From: Anaerolineae bacterium
GTDB lineage: Bacteria > Chloroflexota > Anaerolineae > Aggregatilineales > Phototrophicaceae
DNA: 57,581 nt
NCBI GenBank assembly: GCA_022842885.1
Contig: JALHOR010000025.1
Location: forward strand, 1-57,581
Reading direction: 5' to 3'
This document shows positions 41,648 through 49,853 of the stretch, piece by piece. Positions within the stretch are counted from its first letter, which is position 1. Each line of letters begins with the position of its first letter. The position numbers were made by a program, and so were the translations under genes. Under the pieces are notes generated by a model. That model was not told the origin of the DNA. It did not search any database and saw only the letters and a program-made list of their open reading frames with translations.

Positions 41648-41746
41648 ACCAGAACCTTTCCAGATAAAACCGTGAAATTTTATGATAATTGAAACTGTTC
41701 ATTGTGGCGGGGAACATTGCCCCGCCGCGCCCCGGCTGAGTATTGG

Positions 41747-43432
41747 TTATTCGTTTGCTTCATATTTATCATCATACACATCGGCAAATGCTTTGATGAA
41801 TATATTGGCAGAATCCACATCCACCAACGCGCCATCATCGCCAAATTGTAATCCGCAGGTATTGTCTTGCGGGTTGCCGCTGGCAGTTTGCGTACACAAG
41901 TAACCGATGATACCAATTAAATCGGCTTCCGACATCTGATTATAGGGAATTTGCCCAGCGGGAGCAGTCTCATCATAACCAAAGTGCGGCATTTGCCCGG
42001 CAGCATAACCCGGCACCAGATAAGCATTTGGCTCATGAATTGTCGCCAGCAAATATTCAACGGCATTTAAACCCGATACACGGCTACCGGCTCTATCAGC
42101 GATGCCATTTAACGCCGGTCCTGTGATACCCGCCCAACCGAGCGAATCCAACACATGACAATTGGCACACGGATATTTGCCACTTTCCAAAATTTGCTGC
42201 CCCAAAATCACCGGGTCTTTGGGCGGTTCAAACCGTTTTTGGACTTCTTGGTTATACCACCCCATGAAGGCTTCTTCGCTGTCATGGATATGAATCCATG
42301 CAAACATTTCGCCATGTCCACCGCCGCACAATTCGGCGCAGACGATGCGATATTTGTTATAGAATGTTCCCAAAGCATCGGTCGGAATCCAGCCTGTGCG
42401 CTTGACTTCATCGTTAATATGCAGCGTCACATTCACCCAAGCGCCACTCTCGTCGTAGCCCAAAATTTGCGTTTCGATATTATCGCCATCTTCTACGAAA
42501 AACACGATACGCTCATCTTGGGGTTCTTCGGCAGCGGGTTCAGTCATGGCTTCCGGTGTCGCTTCGGCAGTGGCTTCCGGTGCAGCAGTCGCTTCAGCAG
42601 TTGCTTCCGGTGCTGTAGTTGCTTCGGCTGTGGCTTCGGCAATAGGCGTTTCCGGCTCAGGCGTCGGCAGCGGAATATCTACACCCGGCTCTGAAACCAA
42701 ATACAGCGGACCCGTCACCTGCGTGTATTCATAATAATTGCTATCGTTAGCGGGTTTAAAGCGAATGGATGTTAAACGTCCAGGGATGACATCTTGCTTA
42801 ATCCGCATGGCAGGCACCCAAAAAGAGTGAATCACATCCACCGGATTTAAATCCACTTTGACATCTTGCCCGACATAAGTATGCAATTCTTTGGAATTGA
42901 TAACAATCGGCTCGCTATTGATATTCGTTTCGTTGGTCAGATATTCAAATGACCACGCATAACGCTGTCCGGTGGCATTAATCGTAATTTTTTGTCCATC
43001 CACCAGATTTTCATTCTCAGAGACGGCGTTATTGGTGTTCCATACGACAACAGACAGCACCGCCAGCACTATCACTACCACCGTTGGAATAATTGTCCAC
43101 ACAATTTCCAAGAGAGCATTCCCATGGAAGTTTGGACCATCGCTGACATCATTGGGCTTCGCCCGGAAGCGAACCACCGAATACAGCAGCAGCCCTTGTA
43201 TCAAGAAAAAGACCATGCTGCCGATGCCAAGTAGCACATAAAACAAATCATCGGTTCTTTTTGCCTGTTCCGATGCTTGGACAGGCAAAACTGGTAAAAC
43301 GCCATTGCGTGCCAACAGCGCGACACCAATGCCCGCCACCAACACAAAAACACCAAAGATGACCATAAAACCGATACTGGGTATCGGCATACTTTCGCCC
43401 GTGGTGTTGCTATTCCGATTTTGTATATCCAT
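41747..43432 (-). CDS. ctaC: Cytochrome c oxidase subunit II - cytochrome c fusion with inserted SH3-like region
   Basis: A ~561-residue subunit II that takes electrons from cytochrome c. The ATG at 43432 follows AAAGG by eight bases. There are three membrane helices near the N-terminus, the WTIIPTVVV motif, then the cupredoxin domain with PVDVIHSFWVPAM and the CuA loop CAELCGGGHGEM (~362-374). A C-terminal mono-heme cytochrome c (CANCH, with a Met in GQMPHF) makes it caa3-type. Unusually, ~115 residues are inserted between the cupredoxin strands and the CuA loop (~236-352): a Glu/Ala/Thr-rich repeat stretch, then an SH3-like segment (ILGYDESGAWVNV, GWIPTDAL). The frame is open throughout. 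Confidence 0.95.
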   Translation of the reverse strand: MDIQNRNSNTTGESMPIPSIGFMVIFGVFVLVAGIGVALLARNGVLPVLPVQASEQAKRTDDLFYVLLGIGSMVFFLIQGLLLYSVVRFRAKPNDVSDGPNFHGNALLEIVWTIIPTVVVIVLAVLSVVVWNTNNAVSENENLVDGQKITINATGQRYAWSFEYLTNETNINSEPIVINSKELHTYVGQDVKVDLNPVDVIHSFWVPAMRIKQDVIPGRLTSIRFKPANDSNYYEYTQVTGPLYLVSEPGVDIPLPTPEPETPIAEATAEATTAPEATAEATAAPEATAEATPEAMTEPAAEEPQDERIVFFVEDGDNIETQILGYDESGAWVNVTLHINDEVKRTGWIPTDALGTFYNKYRIVCAELCGGGHGEMFAWIHIHDSEEAFMGWYNQEVQKRFEPPKDPVILGQQILESGKYPCANCHVLDSLGWAGITGPALNGIADRAGSRVSGLNAVEYLLATIHEPNAYLVPGYAAGQMPHFGYDETAPAGQIPYNQMSEADLIGIIGYLCTQTASGNPQDNTCGLQFGDDGALVDVDSANIFIKAFADVYDDKYEANE

Positions 43433-43756
43433 AAATTTGACCTTTGAAGATGCCTTTAATTCTGTTGACAGCTCAATCAGCCGGAATCCCAGTGCCATGA
43501 CTAGGGAAAATAAACGTCATTTACCTGATGTTTGGATATTCGATTGTCTTGTGAGCAGTGGTGTTTGTTCTTTTTTACACAATGTATTGCCCCATGTTAC
43601 CAGAAAGCCCCTTGATGCACAAGCAATTCGTCTTGTTTTTAATCTAGGCGCAGCATGATTTTAACCATGAAATTGTTTTTTTCAGTACCATCCTAGTGGG
43701 TTTGGGATATAATAAAAGACAATTTGTGATTTTAGCTGATTTAGGAGTAAGTTGCG
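43433..43756. other. Divergent control region between ctaC and a small membrane gene
   Basis: This 324-base spacer has no gene-like frame. A good -10 TATAAT lies at 43708-43713, reading rightward 44 bases before the small membrane-protein gene, but no clear -35 accompanies it. The oxidase cluster must be transcribed leftward from here. No hairpin or repeat stands out. Confidence 0.4.
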
Positions 43757-44065
43757 ATGATACCGGGTGCAGTTGCCGTCATGGGAATTATTATTGTGCT
43801 GAGTTTTTTGATTGTGGTTGCCGTCATGTATTTTGGTACACGCAGCGATAACAGCCATGCGGCGCATGAAGGGTCGCCGGCTGTGGCGTATTGGACAGCG
43901 CGGGCAGAAAAAATTGAAGCGCGTTTGTCTCCGGCAGCAGTCGTTGCAACCGAGGGTTCAGCAGCAGGGGTGGCGGATGACGAAGAAGAAAAACGCCGCA
44001 AACGCGAAGAAGCACTGGCACGCAAAGCCGCCCGTGCCGCTAAACAACCATCTTCCGGCGAATAA
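43757..44065 (+). CDS. Small single-pass membrane protein
   Basis: A 102-residue protein with one N-terminal membrane helix (VMGIIIVLSFLIVVAVMYFG) and a cytoplasmic tail ending in a highly charged helix (DDEEEKRRKREEALARKAAR). AGGAG lies nine bases before the ATG. I recognise no family. It is divergent from the oxidase cluster, so a link to it is possible but not shown. Confidence 0.6.
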   Translation: MIPGAVAVMGIIIVLSFLIVVAVMYFGTRSDNSHAAHEGSPAVAYWTARAEKIEARLSPAAVVATEGSAAGVADDEEEKRRKREEALARKAARAAKQPSSGE

Positions 44066-44172
44066 ATGTAAGATTTGCTTTCATTATTCATTCTAAATTA
44101 AGTGAACGACAACCCTTGTCACGATGCGGTGTGGACTGCATCGTTTTCTATGTTCCTGAAAGCAAGTACATC

Positions 44173-44655
44173 ATGACTGAACTGACTCAAATCGAACTGG
44201 CATATCAGGCATTGGTGCATGGTAGCCCCGAAGAACGCGCTAAAGCCATTGAAATGATGGGTGAATTTGCCTATGCGCCCGCCGTGCCTCATCTCATTGA
44301 ACTGGTACGCGATGGCGACCCCGGCACACGCTATCTGGCGGCAACAGCCTTAGGGCGCATCGGGGATGAAGCCGAAAATGCCGTCGAAGTGCTGCTGACG
44401 GCACTGCGCTATGATGATATGTTCCTGCGGATGGCGATTACTGGGGCGTTAATCAGCATTGGGCAGCCTTCTGTTCCCGGTTTGGTGAAAGCATTGTTCG
44501 ACCAAAATCGGGCGGTGCGCCGCGCCTCGGCAATGGCACTTGGCAAAATTGGCAATAAACGTGCCATTAAGCCGCTGCAAGTGGCATTGAAAGATAGTGA
44601 CCCCGGCGTGCGTAAATTATCCGCGCAGGCATTAGAGCGTCTGGAAGCGTCGTAA
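44173..44655 (+). CDS. HEAT-repeat protein
   Basis: A ~160-residue all-helical protein with HEAT/PBS-lyase-type repeats. Repeats are seen in GDPGTRYLAATALGRIGDEA, LRMAITGALISIG, VRRASAMALGKIGNKRAI and VRKLSAQALERLEAS. Such proteins are scaffolds for protein-protein contact. The ATG at 44173 (MTELTQIEL) is preferred to one 19 codons upstream because the extra residues are not part of a repeat. The next gene begins six bases after its stop, so the two are co-transcribed. Confidence 0.82.
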   Translation: MTELTQIELAYQALVHGSPEERAKAIEMMGEFAYAPAVPHLIELVRDGDPGTRYLAATALGRIGDEAENAVEVLLTALRYDDMFLRMAITGALISIGQPSVPGLVKALFDQNRAVRRASAMALGKIGNKRAIKPLQVALKDSDPGVRKLSAQALERLEAS

Positions 44656-44661
44656 ATCCTT

Positions 44662-45963
44662 ATGCAACGCAGTCTCACACATCGTATTTTGGGCGGGGTC
44701 TGTGGCGGGTTGGCTGCCCGGACTCCGCTATCTCCCCCAGTTTGGCGGTTGATATTCATTTTATTAACTGGATGGAATATCACTGCCGGAATCGCCCTCT
44801 ATTTGCTCTTGTGGTGGTTACTACCGCCCGCAGCGTTAGGGCGGCGGCGTGCCAGCCCGGCGCTCAATACACTATTGGCGCTGCTGTTTGGGGCGTTAAT
44901 TTTATTCGGTGCAGCAATGCCCGGCACATTTCGCACGGCATCCGGCGCGGATTTGTACCTGCCGATTGTGGCGCTAGTATTGGCATTGGTGTTTTTGTTT
45001 CGTCAAGTGCAAAGTGGCGCGACGAGCAACATCCTCATTGGGATTGTTGCCATCGTGATTCCGGCTGTGTTTACTGCGGGCAGCCTTGAGATTATCCCAT
45101 TTGGCATTTTTGATGTCATCCTGCGCGGGTTGCCATCGGTCTTAATTTTTGCGGGTGGGGCGCTGCTGCTGCGACAACGTGTGCCATATGGCGGCGTTAT
45201 CGCGCTTATCATCAGCGTGGCATTGGTGGGTGGCATCGCCAGTTATGCTTTCTCATCGCGGGTAGATAATGTCCTCACGGCGAATCAAACCACATTGACA
45301 GAAACCGTGTCCGCGAGTGTGACCACTGTCCAAATCAATGTAGAAGCATTGGCGACAGAGGTGCAATTTTTCAGTTTAGCACCGGGCAGCCGCGACATTA
45401 AGGTGTCTTTTTCGGGCAGCACGGGCAACGAATTGGAACATACTTACGAAGAATATGGCGACGGACTTGCCACATTTACGGTGCGTGAACGCCAAAAATC
45501 GCCCTATCCCCTGTTAGAAGAAATTGGGCGCGGCACGATGCAGGTGGAACTCCCCCAAGATATTGCCATCTCAGTGGCATTTGCTGGCGTTGATGGCAAT
45601 GGGACATTTGATATGGGCAGTCTGGATTTGGAACGTTTAAATCTGGATATTCAGCGGGGTGATGCTTTGGTGACGCTGCCCGCGTATCAACCATTATCGC
45701 CGGGCGTGGCACAAAATCCGGGGGAATTTTTTGTGCGAGCAGGCAATTTGCGCTTGCTCATCCCCGATGCTGCCGCTGGACGCTTCGTGCTGGATAAAAG
45801 CCTGAATCAATTTCCTACTCGTGACGAATCACTGTATGCAGTGGAAGACACGGGAACACAGTGGATTCTCGTCTCGCGCCGCTACGATACCAGTGCCATT
45901 CAAATCCAATATCGGCTGACAGTGCCACGCGGCGAAATTCGGCTGGAAATTGGTGCAGAATAG
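44662..45963 (+). CDS. PspC-domain membrane protein with C-terminal adhesin-like domain
   Basis: A 433-residue protein. It opens with a PspC domain (THRILGGVCGGLAAR, then ITAGIALYLLLWWLLPP), and several more membrane helices follow up to ~210 (LLFGALILFGAAMP, PIVALVLALVFLF, GVIALIISVALVGGIA). The rest is a soluble beta-rich domain of ~220 residues, resembling the LiaF/DUF4097-type beta-sheet fold found after PspC domains. PspC-type proteins sense envelope stress. It lies six bases after the HEAT-repeat gene. No pspA/pspF is nearby. Confidence 0.8.
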   Translation: MQRSLTHRILGGVCGGLAARTPLSPPVWRLIFILLTGWNITAGIALYLLLWWLLPPAALGRRRASPALNTLLALLFGALILFGAAMPGTFRTASGADLYLPIVALVLALVFLFRQVQSGATSNILIGIVAIVIPAVFTAGSLEIIPFGIFDVILRGLPSVLIFAGGALLLRQRVPYGGVIALIISVALVGGIASYAFSSRVDNVLTANQTTLTETVSASVTTVQINVEALATEVQFFSLAPGSRDIKVSFSGSTGNELEHTYEEYGDGLATFTVRERQKSPYPLLEEIGRGTMQVELPQDIAISVAFAGVDGNGTFDMGSLDLERLNLDIQRGDALVTLPAYQPLSPGVAQNPGEFFVRAGNLRLLIPDAAAGRFVLDKSLNQFPTRDESLYAVEDTGTQWILVSRRYDTSAIQIQYRLTVPRGEIRLEIGAE

Positions 45964-45971
45964 CAATAGAA

Positions 45972-46002
45972 GGCATTGCACCGATTAAATAGTGGCAATG
46001 CC
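45972..46002. terminator. Hairpin between convergent genes
   Basis: GGCATTGC (45972-45979) and GCAATGCC (45995-46002) form an eight-base stem with a 15-base loop. It lies between the stops of converging genes but lacks a T-tract, so intrinsic termination is uncertain. Confidence 0.4.
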
Positions 46003-46013
46003 CTCCACACTTC

Positions 46014-47306
46014 TTAACACCCGGCGGTTGCCAGCGTGTAACTCACCCCACTCACATTATCGCCTTCGTTGGTTTCGGCGACAGCATTGCCCGAATCCAC
46101 AATGGCGGTGATGGTATGGCTTTCTTCAAAAAATGTATTGACCGTTAAATTCATCACCGACAAGAAATTGCCGCCTGCGGATAATGGTGGGACAGTGGCA
46201 CTGGTTGAGCCAGCAGTAGTGCCACTGGCGCTGTGCCTATCAGCGAGTGACATTGTAAATCCAGTAGGCGATGTGCCGGTGCCTGTGTTGGTGATGTTCA
46301 CAAAAATTTGGAACGTTTCCCCACAGCGCGGCTGAACAGGTTCTAAACGAAAACCGGAAATCACAAGGTTGACTGTGCCACCTGTTCCCGGTGCCGGGGT
46401 GGCGACAACAGTAGATTGGGTTGCCACCGCTGTTTGGAAAGGCGTAAAAGTGGGCGGCGCGGCGGGGACAGGCGGTGGCACGATGGGCGTTAAAGTGCTG
46501 ATATTGCCTTCAATACGCACCACACTCGGCGCGACAAATCCTCTTGCGCCATCCGGCAGTTGAACATAATACCAACCGGATCCCAAGCTGCTGATGCCTA
46601 AAATGGTGGCGCTTTCGCCGGTTTGCAATGACCCCACACGCGGATAAAGTACACTATCGCCTAAACGTACATTGGCATTGGCAACCGCAATGGCTACGGG
46701 TGTCGTGCTGCTCAGTCCGGTGGGCGATGGGCGCGGCGTCGGTTGGGCGGGCGCATTGCCGGGCAGTGCCGTCGGTGTTGGAATCAGCGTCGGGCGGGCG
46801 GGTGGTTGCAAGGTGGGTGTGCTGCTGGCATCCGGTTGTGCCACAAAATCCGGCGGTTTATTCTCAATCCGCAGCGGACTCACCCGGAAAAACTGAGGCT
46901 CGTCGCCCACAATATTGACGGTTAAGCGCAGTTCATACAAGCCATCGGGCGCTGTGATGGTATTCCAATTGCCCAAAACAGCGTCTTGAATTGCTTGCGC
47001 GGCGGGCAGCGATGCCGGGAACCACGGACGCGATTTCTCGGTTTCGTCACTTTCATCTTCGTCAGTGGTGGGGTCATCTACCACTAAAGGACGAAATTCC
47101 AGAAAATAATTTGCCATCTGCTCAACATCAGCAGTACCACGAATATCCACACTCCCACGCAGCACATAAACGGGCGGCGGAAAACTAATCTGGATAGTGC
47201 TATCTTCGGAGGGAGTTAGGGGTGTGAGAATATCTTGGGCAGCCACACTCCAAACCACCAACCCTGCTACAAGAATCATCCATAGCCACAAGGCACGACG
47301 ACGCAT
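46014..47306 (-). CDS. Secreted protein with SH3-like and CARDB-like domains
   Basis: A 430-residue protein with a signal peptide (LWMILVAGLVVWSVAAQ). After a ~140-residue N-terminal domain comes a Pro/Thr-rich linker (PARPTLIPTPTALPG), then an SH3-type domain (ANVRLGDS, SATILGISSLGSGWYYVQL, GARGFVAPSVV), a second Pro/Thr linker, and a C-terminal CARDB-like domain (FQIFVNITNTGTGTS, ITAIVDSGNAVAETNEGDN). Both domains are common in bacterial surface proteins that bind cell wall or partners. No catalytic motif is seen. It serves here as the comparator for the insertion in COX2. Confidence 0.83.
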   Translation of the reverse strand: MRRRALWLWMILVAGLVVWSVAAQDILTPLTPSEDSTIQISFPPPVYVLRGSVDIRGTADVEQMANYFLEFRPLVVDDPTTDEDESDETEKSRPWFPASLPAAQAIQDAVLGNWNTITAPDGLYELRLTVNIVGDEPQFFRVSPLRIENKPPDFVAQPDASSTPTLQPPARPTLIPTPTALPGNAPAQPTPRPSPTGLSSTTPVAIAVANANVRLGDSVLYPRVGSLQTGESATILGISSLGSGWYYVQLPDGARGFVAPSVVRIEGNISTLTPIVPPPVPAAPPTFTPFQTAVATQSTVVATPAPGTGGTVNLVISGFRLEPVQPRCGETFQIFVNITNTGTGTSPTGFTMSLADRHSASGTTAGSTSATVPPLSAGGNFLSVMNLTVNTFFEESHTITAIVDSGNAVAETNEGDNVSGVSYTLATAGC

Positions 47307-47394
47307 GGCGCTTCTCCTCTATATTGAATTTTCCATCATCATAACGCATTCTGCGATGGGTGTAAGCTACGGTTGCCCTGTGACATCACCGCTA

Positions 47395-47865
47395 TTAGCT
47401 CGGCATCTTGTCCAAAACCTCTTGGATTTGCTTCAGATGGGCTTGGCAATGGTTAGAATATATTTCGACCAGTTTTGCCGGCGTCATCGTGCCAGATTCC
47501 GTATGCGTGCCAATGCGTCCCCATTGTTCATCCGTGAGCGATTCATATACCTGTACCAAACGCGCATGTAAACCGCGCAGCAGCAATAACGATACGCCCA
47601 CATCGGCATGATTAGCGTCTGGCAAGTTTGCCCAATCCGCTTGGCGATAGGCTTTTAGCGGCGGGTTTTCTTCGGTCAAAATTAATTTTAGGCGGATAAA
47701 ACTGTTCATATGCGAATCGGCGACATGATGCACATTTTGGGCAATTGTCCATTCAGGGGCATTATATGCCGTCGTCAGTTCTTCGGGGGTCAGCCCATCT
47801 ATGAGACTTTCTAGGGCATCGGGGAAGTCGCGTAAGGTTTGGATCTGGGTTGTATATATAGACAT
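47395..47865 (-). CDS. DinB/YfiT-family putative metal-dependent protein
   Basis: A ~156-residue four-helix-bundle protein of the DinB superfamily. Likely metal ligands are in WTIAQNVHHVADSHMNS and at the end in YSNHCQAHLKQI. Members include thiol transferases and damage-inducible proteins, but most have no known role. The ATG at 47865 (MSIYTTQ) follows AAGGA by eight bases; an upstream in-frame start gives an unlikely Cys-containing extension. It stands alone, divergent from the FKBP gene. Confidence 0.83.
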   Translation of the reverse strand: MSIYTTQIQTLRDFPDALESLIDGLTPEELTTAYNAPEWTIAQNVHHVADSHMNSFIRLKLILTEENPPLKAYRQADWANLPDANHADVGVSLLLLRGLHARLVQVYESLTDEQWGRIGTHTESGTMTPAKLVEIYSNHCQAHLKQIQEVLDKMPS

Positions 47866-47961
47866 AGGATTTTTCCTTGTGGCATGATAGAGTAAGCAAA
47901 CTGGTATCAACATAACATATCTATCCCAATGACTCTATAGCCAGCAAAGGACATTTTCTTC

Positions 47962-48351
47962 ATGGGGCATAAAGAAGATGGCGCAAAATTCTTAGATGAA
48001 AACAAGCGCCAACCGGGTGTCAAAACAACTGCCAGCGGCTTGCAATATAAAATAATTGTCGAAGGTACCGGGGCTACCCCCAAAGCCAGCGACAGCGTGG
48101 AAGTCCATTATCGCGGGACATTCTTGGATGGTAAGGAATTTGATAGCTCGTATAAACGCAACGAGACCATCACTTTCCCATTAAAAGGTGTGATTCGCGG
48201 TTGGACAGAAGGCTTGCAACTGATGAAAATCGGCGGCAAAACCATTTTTTACATTCCGTCGCATTTGGCATATGGGGAACGTGGTGCGCCGGGGGTGATT
48301 CCGCCGGATGCCACGCTGATTTTTGAAGTCGAATTGGTGGACATTGTATAA
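47962..48351 (+). CDS. FKBP-type peptidyl-prolyl cis-trans isomerase
   Basis: A 129-residue protein with one FKBP domain: VKTTASGLQYKIIVEG, VEVHYRGTFLDGKEFDSSY, VIRGWTEGLQLMKIGGK, and FYIPSHLAYGERG...IPPDATLIFEVELVDI. Active-site aromatics (Tyr in VHYRG, Trp in GWTEG, Tyr in LAYGERG) are all present. It speeds up folding at proline bonds. There is no signal peptide, so it is cytoplasmic, unlike its FkpA/Mip relatives, although the sequence before the domain (LDENKRQPG) resembles theirs. Confidence 0.94.
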   Translation: MGHKEDGAKFLDENKRQPGVKTTASGLQYKIIVEGTGATPKASDSVEVHYRGTFLDGKEFDSSYKRNETITFPLKGVIRGWTEGLQLMKIGGKTIFYIPSHLAYGERGAPGVIPPDATLIFEVELVDIV

Positions 48352-48431
48352 GGATTGCCCAAGCGCATTTCAGGATTGACCCGCTGCCACCACCATGTTA
48401 TGATGTTTTTGTCTATGCCATACTCGGATGT

Positions 48432-48518
48432 GGAGAGATGGCCGAGTGGTTGATGGCAGCGGTCTTGAAAACCGCCATACGTGCAAGCGTATCGAGGGTT
48501 CGAATCCCTCTTTCTCCG
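48432..48518 (+). tRNA. tRNA-Ser (anticodon TGA)
   Basis: An 87-base class II tRNA. The acceptor arms GGAGAGA and TTTCTCC pair, followed by the G discriminator. The anticodon loop is CTTGAAA on the stem GCGGT/ACCGC. The long variable arm pairs ATACG with CGTAT. The T arm is GAGGG TTCGAAT CCCTC. CCA is not encoded. It reads UCA codons and, by wobble, other UCN. Confidence 0.96.
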
Positions 48519-48551
48519 CCTGAAACAAGATTTTTAACATGCAGTACATAA

Positions 48552-48639
48552 GGGGAGGTGCCAGAGTGGACGATTGGGGCCGCCTGCTAAGCGGTTATGC
48601 GCCAAAAGCGCATCGAAGGTTCGAATCCTTTCCTTCCCG
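48552..48639 (+). tRNA. tRNA-Ser (anticodon GCT)
   Basis: An 88-base class II tRNA 33 bases after the first. The acceptor arms GGGGAGG and CCTTCCC pair with one G-U, followed by discriminator G. The anticodon loop is CTGCTAA. The variable arm pairs ATGCGC with GCGCAT. The T loop is TTCGAAT. It reads AGC/AGU codons. The two genes are probably one transcript, ended by the hairpin at 48661. Confidence 0.95.
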
Positions 48640-48660
48640 AAAAATAATATATTAATAAAT

Positions 48661-48686
48661 AAAAGTCGCTGAAAAGCGACTTTTTT
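48661..48686 (+). terminator. Terminator after the tRNA-Ser pair
   Basis: AAAAGTCGCT and AGCGACTTTT pair around GAAA, and the T run extends to 48686. The A-rich 5' arm also makes it usable in reverse by the converging HNH gene, whose stop lies nine bases away. Confidence 0.92.
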
Positions 48687-48694
48687 GATTCTAC

Positions 48695-49660
48695 CTAAGC
48701 TATCTTCGTCCCCAAGCGCCAACACCAACGCCAATATTGCCACAGTGTTTCCAGTTGCAGCATCACAACCACATATTCAGCCATGTCTTCAAGCAAGGCG
48801 GGTGGCTGCCATTCCAAAAACACATACCGCGCATGATGCGACGCATTACAATTCTGACATGCCAATATCAAATTCCACCAACAATTTGAACCGCCACGAT
48901 GTATCGGGATGATATGATCTACGGTGAATTTTTGGTTGCGCGGCGCACTCCGATTAATAATGCGGTTAATCATCGTTTTGCCACACCAGCAGCAGCGCCC
49001 CTCTTGCAATGCATACAGTGCGGCGATATGGCTACTGTGGTATCTACCGCCTGTTTTTTTCATTTGCGCCCGTCGTTTATGCCTGCGCTGAACACTTTTT
49101 TCACGATTTTCGCGGTCATAAATTCGTTTTTCTGCTAGCAATCGTACATGATTAGCTCGCCGATACTCACGTTTATGTTCTGCAATATACTCCTGATTTT
49201 CTTCTCGATATTGCTGCTTATAGGCTTGTCTTTCTTCGCGTCGTTCTTCTTCATAGCGACGCATATAGTCAGCCATTTCTTCTTTATGAGCGTGTTTGTA
49301 TTGGTTGTTGTACTGATGACAACAGGGTTTACACCAATAATGCAGTCCCATATTGCCTTTTTTATCTCTTGCAAAATACTCGGTTGTGGCGGGCAAACAC
49401 TCACCACATTTGCGGCACTGCTTCATCCCATCTGGGCAAACCGATACTTGTTCCGATTCAGTTTGTTGTTTAAAGGCGCGGCGGGTATCGCGCCGGGATT
49501 GATTGGCACAGGCTTTACAATCGTAACGTAGCCCGTCTTTTTTGCCTTTATCTCGTGCAAAATATTCGGTGGTGGCGGGCAACCACGCGCCACATTTGCT
49601 GCACTGTTTCATCCCATCTCCGCAATCCGCAGCATCGTTGGAATCCGGTATAATCCCCAT
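48695..49660 (-). CDS. HNH endonuclease with two N-terminal zinc-ribbon repeats
   Basis: A 321-residue protein. Two near-identical ~45-residue modules open it: DGMKQCSKCGAWLPATTEYF with CKAC, and DGMKQCRKCGECLPATTEYF with CKPC. Each has four Cys for zinc. A basic, Arg/Glu-rich coil follows (EERREERQAYKQQYREE). The HNH nuclease lies at ~215-285: CCWCGK, then FTVDHIIPIHRGG and LILACQNCNASHH, with the catalytic His in VDH. It cuts DNA with a divalent metal. GGAGG lies six bases before the ATG. It converges on the tRNA-Ser genes; such free-standing HNH proteins can be mobile, restriction-linked or domesticated. Confidence 0.9.
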   Translation of the reverse strand: MGIIPDSNDAADCGDGMKQCSKCGAWLPATTEYFARDKGKKDGLRYDCKACANQSRRDTRRAFKQQTESEQVSVCPDGMKQCRKCGECLPATTEYFARDKKGNMGLHYWCKPCCHQYNNQYKHAHKEEMADYMRRYEEERREERQAYKQQYREENQEYIAEHKREYRRANHVRLLAEKRIYDRENREKSVQRRHKRRAQMKKTGGRYHSSHIAALYALQEGRCCWCGKTMINRIINRSAPRNQKFTVDHIIPIHRGGSNCWWNLILACQNCNASHHARYVFLEWQPPALLEDMAEYVVVMLQLETLWQYWRWCWRLGTKIA

Positions 49661-49690
49661 AGTAGACCTCCTAGGGTTACTGTTTTACTG

Positions 49691-49721
49691 GTTTCCGCGT
49701 TGTTAGTTGCAACGCGGAAAC
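49691..49721. repeat. Perfect 12-bp-stem hairpin upstream of the HNH gene
   Basis: GTTTCCGCGTTG (49691-49702) and CAACGCGGAAAC (49710-49721) pair perfectly around a seven-base loop, 31 bases before the HNH start codon. There is no T-tract on either side, so it is not an ordinary terminator. It may be an mRNA leader structure or a protein-binding site. Confidence 0.55.
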
Positions 49722-49799
49722 GCTTAACCTCAATACGATACCCTGAGTGTAACACGCCTTTGCCGCACTGCCAAATCAAAATAGCATCTCAATTCATGA

Positions 49800-49834
49800 T
49801 TGACAAAACTCCCAAATGAGATAAAATAGTCTCA
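49800..49834 (+). promoter_or_regulatory. tetR promoter with operator dyad over the -10
   Basis: TTGACA (49800-49805) and TAAAAT (49822-49827) are 16 bases apart, a strong sigma-70-type promoter 27 bases before the tetR start. TGAGA (49817-49821) and TCTCA (49830-49834) make a dyad that straddles the -10, the place a TetR dimer would bind to block its own promoter. GAGGAG follows as ribosome site. Confidence 0.7.
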
Positions 49835-49853
49835 AAAGAGGAGACAAGTACTC

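Noticed and set aside
43305..43658. A 117-codon frame antisense to the start of ctaC
   Set aside because: It is antisense to conserved subunit II coding sequence and has no domain.
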